From Alistipes sp. (GTDB taxonomy: Bacteria; Bacteroidota; Bacteroidia; Bacteroidales; Rikenellaceae), in contig JAFTVW010000005.1 in the NCBI GenBank assembly GCA_017465605.1, positions 1 to 64,000 of the forward strand: 64,000 bases of DNA, read 5' to 3'. Numbering within the stretch: the first letter of the stretch is position 1; every line of letters starts with the position of its first letter. Under the pieces are notes generated by a model. The model saw only the letters and a program-made list of their open reading frames with translations. It did no database searches and was not told the origin of the DNA. Shown here piece after piece: positions 1-6,914 of this stretch. The translations under genes were made by a program, and so were the position numbers.

Positions 1-37
1 GGTACTGCCTATTTAGGTGGGAGAGTAGGTAGCCGCC
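1..37 (+). rRNA. rrf: 5S rRNA, 3' end (partial)
   Basis: The first 37 bases match the conserved 3' end of bacterial 5S rRNA: GGTACTGC, then the GGGAGAGTAGG segment, ending GCCGCC. The rest of the gene, and presumably the rRNA operon, lies before the window. A strong terminator hairpin follows within six bases, as expected at the end of an rRNA operon. Confidence 0.88.
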
Positions 38-42
38 TCTTC

Positions 43-76
43 AAGCCGAGTTGGATTATTCCGACTCGGCTTTTTC
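43..76 (+). terminator. rRNA operon terminator
   Basis: Hairpin AAGCCGAGT (43-51) with ACTCGGCTT (64-72), extended inwards by GG/CC pairs, followed by TTTTT-type sequence. It sits directly after 5S rRNA and would end rRNA transcription. Confidence 0.88.
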
Positions 77-140
77 TTTGTATGCATTTCGGAGTTATGG
101 ATTGTTTCAGGGGTGACGAGGGTGTGAGTTTCATTTACCC

Positions 141-233
141 CCGAGTCGGAATATCTCAACTCGCTTGAAGAGGCGTTCCGCCACTTATATTTATAATCCC
201 TCCAACCTCCCTTTGATAAGGGAGGCTATAAAT
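141..233. repeat. Intergenic repeat R1, copy 1
   Basis: About 90 bases nearly identical to 377-468. The first part (CCGAGTCGGAAT to GAAGAGGCG) is a near reverse complement of bases 34-69, the 5S tail plus terminator stem. The second part carries a small hairpin CCTCCCTT-TGAT-AAGGGAGG and ends CTATAAAT. No coding potential is apparent. Confidence 0.75.
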
Positions 234-376
234 GGTGGTGCCAATCAATGGCTTTATATTGATTATAGATTACCATTGGCTTGAATCGGCGGCTTATGCC
301 GCGACTTTTATGTTACCCACCCTCCTAAATCCTCCCTCCTGTGAGGGAGGACTTGTGTTTTGTTAGAGCGTATTGC

Positions 377-468
377 TGAGTCGGAAAATCTCAACTCGCT
401 TGAAGAGGCGTTCCGCCGATTATATTTATAATCCCTCCAACCTCCCTTTGATAAGGGAGGCTATAAAT
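377..468. repeat. Intergenic repeat R1, copy 2
   Basis: Direct repeat of 141-233 with a few substitutions: the same inverted echo of the 5S terminator, the GCGTTCCGCC segment, the CCTCCCTT/AAGGGAGG hairpin and the CTATAAAT end. Between copies 1 and 2 there is another small G/C hairpin (CCTCCCTCC near 330) but no gene. Confidence 0.75.
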
Positions 469-561
469 TAGGGTATTTATACGTTATTGGGTAATATATA
501 GGGCAATTTGGCTGTACACAGAGTACTATCCCAATCGCCTTTCTTCGTTACGGCATTCCAT

Positions 562-619
562 AATTCCTCTGAAAATAGAAAAATTGAGAGATCGAAAATG
601 AGGTCTTCTTTTGAAGAGG
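562..619. repeat. Intergenic repeat R2, copy 1
   Basis: About 58 bases (AATTCCTCTG, then AAAAATTGAGAGATCGAA, then TCTTCTTTTGAAGAGG) repeated at 922-980. The end forms a short inverted repeat CTTCT/GAAGAG. Bases 620-820 hold further small inverted repeats (for example ATTGCC-AT-GGCAAT near 768-781) and no recognisable gene. Confidence 0.65.
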
Positions 620-819
620 TGGCTATATACTATCCTTTCTATATATGTCGTAGTTGCAGTTGTTAGTGCGCTTAACAGCTCTGTGTAACAGAGGACGGTT
701 GTGCAAGCCGAGTGCAGAACAGACTATATGTTATGCCGAGGTGCAGCCAACCGAAGCCGAGAAATAGATTGCCATAGGCAATCCTCGGCAAGTTAAGCTG
801 AGTTTACCTTGTTAGCATC

Positions 820-882
820 GGCGTTCCGCCGACTATATTTACATTCCCCCAAATCCCCCTTTGACAAAGGGGGACTATAAAT
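820..882. repeat. Intergenic repeat R1, partial copy 3
   Basis: This copy keeps only the second half of R1: GGCGTTCCGCC, a TATATTTA segment, then a diverged hairpin CCCCCTTTG-AC-AAAGGGGG and the CTATAAAT end. The stem differs from copies 1 and 2 but stays paired, which suggests that the fold is conserved rather than the exact bases. Confidence 0.65.
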
Positions 883-921
883 GTCGGTACTATCTTCGCT
901 AATTTCAGATTTTACGCTCCT

Positions 922-980
922 ATAATTTCTCTGTAAATAGAAAAATTGAGAGATCGAAGTTCGGTCTTCTCTTGAAGAGG
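922..980. repeat. Intergenic repeat R2, copy 2
   Basis: Second copy of the 562-619 element, with the same AAAAATTGAGAGATCGAA core and the TCTTCTCTTGAAGAGG end. The R1-R2 order occurs twice in this gene-free stretch, so the region probably grew by duplication. Confidence 0.65.
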
Positions 981-1060
981 AGATGTTTATTCCTATATAT
1001 TGCGATATTATCTTACACGTCTATTGACTTCTTATCCATACTTATAACATTCCTTATAGA

Positions 1061-1100
1061 GATAAAAAGCAAACCTCGCCTGAAGCTCGGCGAGGTTTGC
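1061..1100 (-). terminator. Terminator of the fimbrillin-like gene
   Basis: Twelve-base perfect stem GCAAACCTCGCC (1069-1080) with GGCGAGGTTTGC (1089-1100). Read on the minus strand it is followed by TTTTTATC, so it is an intrinsic terminator for the minus-strand gene ending at 1134. Confidence 0.85.
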
Positions 1101-1133
1101 AGCTTTCCCGTTTATTATCTTGTTGATTTTTCT

Positions 1134-2519
1134 TTATTTTATACGTTGGTACGTTATTACAATTGAGCAAATAATATAATTACCAGATGCACCGCCATAT
1201 ATTTTGAAAAAATATTGGGAGTCATTTTGTATTCCTACTATGTTGTCAAATCTTACTTGCATTCCTGTTAAATTTGGTGAGAAGTCTCCTTGATTACCTT
1301 TGTTTTGAATTTGACAAGCATTATTTTTATCATTGCTATTGTATAGTTCAGCTTTGGTTACGTAATTATCCTTTAGGTTATTAAAAATTACACCTCTAAT
1401 TTTGTACCCAGACAATTGAGGAATTGTGATTGTGGCTTCACCTCCATTTTTCATAGAGTTTAATGCTAAGCCATTATTGTTAGTGTAGCACCCTTTGGTG
1501 GTATTAATAAACGATATATATACTCCATCTTGATATATCAGTTTGTTTACCGTATTATTCATATCAGTTGCCTGATTGTCAAAATTACCTGTAGTTATAA
1601 AATTTAGCGTAACATCTTTATTTTGTTTAGAAGTTGCTTGCTCTGTAATGTTAAGTGTTGTAGAGGATATAGAGCCTGATTTGAATTGATGTCCATTTAC
1701 AAAACTCCTGATTACATCGTACTCGTTGCCGCTGGTGTCGATTGCGGTGAAGAGTAGCGAGCCGCCTTGTTCGATTGTGAATGGCGCAGTGGCTATCCAT
1801 ACGGTATGTTTTCCTTCGTTTGCAATAGTGACAGCGGGGTTTAGCGTTAGTTCGATAGTGCGGCTGGTTGCTCCGTTTTCGTTTGATGGTGTAATAGTCC
1901 CCGTTTCGGTGTTTACTGTATGCGTACCAGCTATTGCGACACCCGTTGGAGCTGTGACGAGCAACTTTTTAATTGTAATGTTATTGCCAGTGTCGTTTTG
2001 CAAGTCGAGTTTTAATGCAACGGCAGTGTGGTTCATATTAATCGAAACAGCTTCGGGTGTTGCAGTCGCGCAACCATAGAGCGGGTCTAAGGCCGCGATA
2101 TGTGCAGCGGGAGCTGTATCATTTTGAGTTTGCGATGCTGCTCCGATTTCGACACTTGCGCTTTGAGTCTCGCTGTCAATATTCGTAGCGGGATATATCG
2201 CGTGGAATTTATATTCAGTATCAGAGGTGATTTCTACCTCATCGTTGGTAAATATTCCTTGTTCAGCATTGGTTATTGTGAATATTTTGGTTTGAGGTGC
2301 CGAGATACCCCCCCCCGATATATAAATATTTAGTTTGTCATCTATGCTCCATTTAGAACTTTCTCCATCAAAAGTTGTTCGAGAAGATGCGTCGGCTGTT
2401 GCTTTGATTGTTAGACCTTTGAGGGTTGATTGTTCGTTGTACTCTTGCTGTTTTTCGCAGGAAAGATTGAGTACAACCGATGATAGGACTATAAATGTCC
2501 GAATAAATTTTGCAGTCAT
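1134..2519 (-). CDS. Fimbrillin-like (Mfa-like) lipoprotein
   Basis: A 461-residue secreted lipoprotein. The N-terminus has a hydrophobic signal ending in a lipobox (LNLSC), so Cys21 would be the lipidated residue. Residues 45-70 (SSRTTFDG, KWSIDDKLNIYISGGG) match the opening of the fimbrillin/Mfa-like family of Bacteroidales, which forms surface fimbriae or cell-surface shafts; the C-terminal half is beta-rich and unassigned. A tract of nine consecutive G in the coding strand (2308-2316) encodes Gly69-71 and could permit slipped-strand switching. A 39-residue peptide gene lies 80 bases upstream on the same strand. The family assignment rests on motif resemblance. Confidence 0.75.
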   Translation of the reverse strand: MTAKFIRTFIVLSSVVLNLSCEKQQEYNEQSTLKGLTIKATADASSRTTFDGESSKWSIDDKLNIYISGGGISAPQTKIFTITNAEQGIFTNDEVEITSDTEYKFHAIYPATNIDSETQSASVEIGAASQTQNDTAPAAHIAALDPLYGCATATPEAVSINMNHTAVALKLDLQNDTGNNITIKKLLVTAPTGVAIAGTHTVNTETGTITPSNENGATSRTIELTLNPAVTIANEGKHTVWIATAPFTIEQGGSLLFTAIDTSGNEYDVIRSFVNGHQFKSGSISSTTLNITEQATSKQNKDVTLNFITTGNFDNQATDMNNTVNKLIYQDGVYISFINTTKGCYTNNNGLALNSMKNGGEATITIPQLSGYKIRGVIFNNLKDNYVTKAELYNSNDKNNACQIQNKGNQGDFSPNLTGMQVRFDNIVGIQNDSQYFFKIYGGASGNYIICSIVITYQRIK

Positions 2520-2598
2520 AATTTTGTTGAAAATTTAGTGATTAATTTGAGAAATAAGCTATTGAACAATAGCTTCAAGTTAGATTTGCTTTTTTAGA

Positions 2599-2718
2599 TT
2601 AGAAATTATCACTACCCCATTCAGATATTGGTGCATTTGGGCTTGTTGCAAATCCTTTTTCAATCGCGACCTCCACAATCTCAATTTCGGGAGGAATGTA
2701 GTTTTGTTTTTTCTTCAT
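2599..2718 (-). CDS. Small conserved-type peptide, 39 aa
   Basis: An ATG-to-TAA frame of 39 codons beginning MKKKQNYIPPEIEIVEV and ending ISEWGSDNF. It resembles the short ORFs that often precede fimbrillin-like lipoprotein genes in Bacteroidales: a lysine-rich start, a Pro-Pro-x-I/V-E-x-hydrophobic core, the segment VEKGF or similar, then a Gly/Asp/Trp-rich tail. It has no signal peptide and no known function. It lies upstream of the fimbrillin-like gene on the same strand and is probably co-transcribed with it. The call rests on this recurrent pattern and on the lack of stops, so it is moderate. Confidence 0.6.
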   Translation of the reverse strand: MKKKQNYIPPEIEIVEVAIEKGFATSPNAPISEWGSDNF

Positions 2719-2849
2719 AGTTTATAAAGTTTAAGTTAAAAAAAAATGTGGGCGGCAATGTAATTAGATTGTTATTATAATACGCTATTAGATTTTACTA
2801 AATTTTACTCAATTTTTCCGTCTGCGGCGTTAGGGTATAACCATAGTGT

Positions 2850-3158
2850 AGCAACCCGACAGCCAACGGCCATCTTGGCGATAATAATCCCACTAGAATT
2901 TATCGGCTTCCAATTCGGGTGTATGCACATAGTTGATATAGATTTGTGGCGATTTGCGATTCACAATACCTTGTAGAGTGGAGGTAGTATGAAGCAAATC
3001 CCACATCTCGGTAATATGCTCTTTATTTTGTGGTGAATATTCCGTATATTAGAAAAATCTACATACGCAATCGGGGCATTATTACCATCACTACAAGCAG
3101 TAAAAGAAAAAATTGACACTACACTCAGCAATACTGAATATAAGAAAAATCTCTTCAT
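2850..3158 (-). pseudogene. Decayed GxGYxYP-type lipoprotein gene (remnant)
   Basis: The frame starting at 3158 encodes a lipoprotein signal (SFTACSDG) and then PIAYVDFSNIR, which parallels PVAYVDFTHLR in the intact gene at 4978-6888. A one-base frameshift near 3040-3050 moves the homology to another frame (NKEHITEMWDLLHTT, then LQGIVNRKSPQIYI). An in-frame amber codon follows at 2892-2894, and homology continues to GRWLS near 2855. Nothing further downstream matches. The remnant therefore covers only about the first 110 of roughly 636 residues and is broken twice. It is in opposite orientation to the intact paralogue about 1.8 kb away. Confidence 0.85.
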
Positions 3159-3211
3159 ATTTTACTTAAAAATGTTTATACACAAATATAGCTTATTTTA
3201 TCGGAAATCCT

Positions 3212-3219
3212 TATCTTTG
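3212..3219 (+). promoter_or_regulatory. -7 box upstream of rmuC
   Basis: TATCTTTG matches the Bacteroidota -7 consensus TAnnTTTG and lies 28 bases before the rmuC start. No clear TTTG is seen at the -33 position, so the call is tentative. Confidence 0.45.
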
Positions 3220-3246
3220 TTTTATAATGTATAAACCTGTTACAAT

Positions 3247-4602
3247 ATGGCACTACCTATTTATATCATACTTCTAGTTGTCACACTTGCAATCGTTCTT
3301 ACGATTTTTGTGACCATACACATTATCCAACGTCGAAAAATCGCTCAGCTTATCGAGCAGAATCAGCAGAGCGAGCAGCAGCTACAACTTGCTACTGCAA
3401 ATATTCAGGCTGAAATTTCGGCACACAAGGCGACGCAAGCTGCTCTGCAAGAGGAGAAAATAGCCCGTATTAAAGTTGAGACAGAATTAGAGGCCGAGCG
3501 TCGCTCGATTGACGATAGAGTGCGCTCTCAGCAAGATATGGAGAAGAGTTTGCGCGAGGAATTCCGCAATTTGGCAGGAGATGTCTTGGGTGAGCAGAGT
3601 CGTCGTTTCAAGCAGGAGAATCAAGAATCTATCGATGTTATTCTCAAACCATTCAAGGATAATATTCGCGAATTTCGTGAGCGTGTAGAGAGTATTTATA
3701 GCCGTCAAACCGAGCAGAGTGGAGAGCTTAAAAACGAGCTAAAACGCCTTATGGAACTCAATGCTCAAATCACGACAGAGACCACCAATTTAACCAACGC
3801 ACTCAAAGGTAACTCGAAAGTTCAGGGTGATTGGGGTGAAGTGATACTCGAAACAATACTCGACAGCTCGAATCTTATTCGTGGTGTGCATTACCAAACT
3901 CAATACAATATCAAAGATGAGCAGGGTAATAATTTACGCCCCGACGTTGTGTTGAATCTGCCTAACAACAAGCAGATAATCATCGATTCAAAGGTGTCGC
4001 TCACCGCTTATGTTAACTCCTCAAAGGCCGAGACAGAGTTGGAGCGCAAAACTGCATTGGCGGCACATATTGCATCAATCCGTCAACATATAAAGGAGTT
4101 GAGTAGCAAACGCTATCAGCAATTGGTTCAATCTCCCGATTTTGTTATTATGTTTGTTCCCAACGAGCCAGCATTTTTGCAAGCACTCCAAGAGGACCAC
4201 ACAATATGGAAAGACGCCTACGACAAGAAGGTAATCATTTCATCGCCTACAAACCTCTTTGCTCTCTTGAAAATTGTCGATGATTTGTGGCGTCGCGATG
4301 ACCAAAACAAGAATCAAGAGAATATCATTAAATATGGCGTTGCGTTATATGAGCAGTTAGTTGCTTTTACTTCGGCTCTTGAAGGAGTTGGAGCCGGTAT
4401 CGACCAAGCTCGTGCAAAATACGACGAGGCATACAAACGCCTCTATACAGGTAACAACAATATCGTCCGCACCGGAGAACGCCTACGCAAACTCGGACTT
4501 CCCACATCGCGCCGCCAATCTCAACGTCTTATTGATGAGTGTGACATAAGCGAGAGTGAGAAATTTATTGAACGACAAAACGACAATGATGATGAGCAAT
4601 AA
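3247..4602 (+). CDS. rmuC: DNA recombination protein RmuC
   Basis: A 451-residue protein with an N-terminal membrane anchor (about residues 4-26), a long charged coiled coil (about 30-125) and the RmuC core with the typical VQGDWGEVILETIL, RPDVVLNLP and IIIDSKVSLTAY segments (about 190-260). RmuC limits DNA inversions and rearrangements and is predicted to have a restriction-endonuclease-like fold; D and K of IIIDSK are plausible active-site residues. The 3' end overlaps the next gene by 17 bases, so the two are probably translated together. Confidence 0.93.
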   Translation: MALPIYIILLVVTLAIVLTIFVTIHIIQRRKIAQLIEQNQQSEQQLQLATANIQAEISAHKATQAALQEEKIARIKVETELEAERRSIDDRVRSQQDMEKSLREEFRNLAGDVLGEQSRRFKQENQESIDVILKPFKDNIREFRERVESIYSRQTEQSGELKNELKRLMELNAQITTETTNLTNALKGNSKVQGDWGEVILETILDSSNLIRGVHYQTQYNIKDEQGNNLRPDVVLNLPNNKQIIIDSKVSLTAYVNSSKAETELERKTALAAHIASIRQHIKELSSKRYQQLVQSPDFVIMFVPNEPAFLQALQEDHTIWKDAYDKKVIISSPTNLFALLKIVDDLWRRDDQNKNQENIIKYGVALYEQLVAFTSALEGVGAGIDQARAKYDEAYKRLYTGNNNIVRTGERLRKLGLPTSRRQSQRLIDECDISESEKFIERQNDNDDEQ

Positions 4603-4942
4603 CGGTAAAATATTTTGGCAGCGATTAGATGAATTACTCGCAACATCAAAAATTGTAATTGATCGCCCCAAAGGTTCGCGCCACCCTCGTTTCCCCGAAA
4701 TCGTGTATCAGATTGATTACGGCTACCTTGATGCAACCACTTCTACCGATGGAGAGGGTTTAGACGTATGGCTTGGCTCTGACCCCGAACAACGTCTAAC
4801 TGCTATTATCTGTACCGTTGACCTCGACAAGCGTGATGCTGAAATGAAGTTGATGGTTGGCTGCACCGATGCCGAAATGAAATACATTGAAGATTTCTAT
4901 AACACTTGGCCCGATATGGGCGGCCATATAATTCGCAGATAG
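4586..4942 (+). CDS. Inorganic pyrophosphatase-like protein
   Basis: A small protein (118 residues from the first ATG at 4586; a GTG at 4556 is less likely) with the segment DRPKGSRHPRFP and then YQIDYGYLDATTSTDGEGLDVWLG. This resembles the soluble family I pyrophosphatase core (a GY-L-x-T stretch followed by D-G-E-x-x-D-V). It is much shorter than typical family I enzymes (about 170-200 residues), but short versions are common in Bacteroidota. Some metal-binding Asp/Glu residues are visible (D, E and D of DGEGLD). Activity on PPi cannot be assumed. The gene overlaps the end of rmuC. Confidence 0.7.
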   Translation: MMMSNNGKIFWQRLDELLATSKIVIDRPKGSRHPRFPEIVYQIDYGYLDATTSTDGEGLDVWLGSDPEQRLTAIICTVDLDKRDAEMKLMVGCTDAEMKYIEDFYNTWPDMGGHIIRR

Positions 4943-4977
4943 GAATCTTGTTGATGTGAAAGAAAACATATAAAACT

Positions 4978-6888
4978 ATGAAGAGTTATTTGAAATTTTA
5001 TTTGAGGCCGATATTGTGTTTGGTTTTGGCTTTGGTGTTTGTTTTGCCATCGTGTGACAAAGGTGACAATCCTGTGGCTTATGTGGATTTTACACATCTG
5101 AGAAAGTATAATTCAAAGAATAAGGAGCATCTTCCTCATATGTGGGATATGTTGCATACGACGGCAACGTTGCAGGGTATTGTAAACCGTGAATCGCCAC
5201 AAATTTATATCGAGTATGTGGTTGCCGATAAGTTGGAGGTGGACCGTTTTTGGTGGAACTATTATCGCGAGGAGGGGCGTTGGCTCTCGGAACGTGATAC
5301 AGTTGTGTACAACGATGTTGTGAAATTGGTGGAGGATTATAAAGATTACATCAATGGTGCTGTAGTCTACGATTCGAATGTTGCATCTACATCGTGTGTG
5401 GCATCGGCTGTGGCAGGTGTGGAAAATCTAATTGCGGTGCGATATGATACCTCGCCTGAGAGTTTGTATAGTCGATTGATTCTGAATGGCCCAGAATTGA
5501 AAGTTAAGGTGTGGCTTGTAAACAAAGATGGCTCATCGATGTTTACAGGCGAGGGTATTATCCCTCAGACCGACAAAAAGAGTACAGGCTCGGCAAAGAA
5601 CGATGCATATGAGTGGTATATCCACAACTATATGGATTCAAATCGTTGTAATGCTGAGTATGCAGGATACTATCTAGATCAGTATTGGCGAGACCACGCT
5701 GGTTGTAGCGTGATGAATGCCCATTGCCTTACCAATCACGATTTCTTTGTAAGCAAAGGTGCCTTTTTCTTTGATCTGTCTCCTTGGAGCGATGAGCCTG
5801 CAACCGATGAGCCTACACAGAAGGCTGGTCAGGATTTGGTTACGTTGAAGAAGATGCTCGCCGAAGCATATCGTATCAATAAGGGTCAGAAATTCTGTCA
5901 TATTGGCGGCTTCCCAGCGTGGGCATATAAATATACGACAAGAGTGGGCGGTAGCCATGCGCCGGTGGCAACTGAGTGGGAGTTTAGTCGAATCATAAGT
6001 GTATACAATGCTTTCAAGGATGCCGATGCGATTGGTTATGGAGCTATGGCTAACGCATCTTTTTGGCAGCACTTCCCGCTGGAGCAGAGCTATCCACAGA
6101 AGTGGGTAAGCGAAGAGGAACTCAAGCAGCGAGGGTATCTCGATGAGAATGGCAAGGTAATAATTGGCGATAGAAAATTTATGATTTTCTATGTGGGTGA
6201 TTACGATGCCTCTTCGTGGGTTACGTCGGTGTTGCCCAGATTGTGGAACGATGAGGGTAGGGGCGATTTGCCACTGATGTGGTGTATCAGTCCTGTGTTG
6301 GCGCGACGAGCTCCAATGGTCTTGGATTATGTACGCAAGACTGCATCGGCGAACGACTATTTTGCGGCTGCTGATAATGGCGCGGGATATCTTATGCCAG
6401 GTATGTTACAAGAACCACGAGAGTCGGGACTCCCTTGTGGTTTGGATGCCTGGGCAGCTCACTGCAAGCCTATGTATGAGAAGTGGGGCTTGACAATTAC
6501 AGGTTTTGTGATTGATGGCTTTGCTCCAGGTTTGAATGAGAAGGGTTTGGCTTGTTATGCTTCGTTTAGCCCCGATGGTATTGTGCCTCAGAAGACTCCT
6601 CGTACACGTCTGTTCGGTAATATGCCTGTGTTGCGTGCGGGTGATGATTTGGTGCAGACTCCAGAGAAGAATGCGGAGTTTATAGTGTGGGATATGATGA
6701 GTCGCAACCCAACGCCATTTGCTTGGTATCGTGATATTTTGAAGAGCCCAACCTGGCACAAGGAGGTGATGGCTAAAATCAACGAACTTGAACCACGTAT
6801 CGAACTGCTCGATGCGCCTACATTCTTCGAGTTGTATCGTCGCTGGCTTAAAGAGAACCCCGATGCGGCAGCGGGATTGATTAAGTAA
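4978..6888 (+). CDS. GxGYxYP-family lipoprotein
   Basis: A 636-residue protein with a lipoprotein signal (VLPSC, Cys26). It belongs to the GxGYxYP family, a putative carbohydrate-active group of gut Bacteroidota. The signature appears as NGAGYLMPG near residue 467, with the second Y replaced by L-M. Segments such as FFFDLSPWSDEP and GQKFCHIGGFPAWAYKY fit the N-terminal barrel-like part. The gene sits 35 bases after the pyrophosphatase-like gene and 26 bases before a GH36 alpha-galactosidase, with no terminator between, so the two enzymes probably act on the same glycan. The substrate is unknown. A broken partial copy lies at 2850-3158. Confidence 0.8.
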   Translation: MKSYLKFYLRPILCLVLALVFVLPSCDKGDNPVAYVDFTHLRKYNSKNKEHLPHMWDMLHTTATLQGIVNRESPQIYIEYVVADKLEVDRFWWNYYREEGRWLSERDTVVYNDVVKLVEDYKDYINGAVVYDSNVASTSCVASAVAGVENLIAVRYDTSPESLYSRLILNGPELKVKVWLVNKDGSSMFTGEGIIPQTDKKSTGSAKNDAYEWYIHNYMDSNRCNAEYAGYYLDQYWRDHAGCSVMNAHCLTNHDFFVSKGAFFFDLSPWSDEPATDEPTQKAGQDLVTLKKMLAEAYRINKGQKFCHIGGFPAWAYKYTTRVGGSHAPVATEWEFSRIISVYNAFKDADAIGYGAMANASFWQHFPLEQSYPQKWVSEEELKQRGYLDENGKVIIGDRKFMIFYVGDYDASSWVTSVLPRLWNDEGRGDLPLMWCISPVLARRAPMVLDYVRKTASANDYFAAADNGAGYLMPGMLQEPRESGLPCGLDAWAAHCKPMYEKWGLTITGFVIDGFAPGLNEKGLACYASFSPDGIVPQKTPRTRLFGNMPVLRAGDDLVQTPEKNAEFIVWDMMSRNPTPFAWYRDILKSPTWHKEVMAKINELEPRIELLDAPTFFELYRRWLKENPDAAAGLIK

Positions 6889-6914
6889 CGATAAAAAAAC
6901 AAAATAATAAAACT

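Noticed and set aside
141..980. Possible CRISPR array from the spaced repeats after the 5S gene
   Set aside because: Repeats are of different kinds and lengths with irregular spacing, and no cas gene is present.
972..1166. A 64-residue plus-strand frame with a hydrophobic start
   Set aside because: It begins at the end of repeat R2, runs through the minus-strand terminator hairpin (1069-1100) and into the 3' end of the fimbrillin-like gene, and resembles nothing known.
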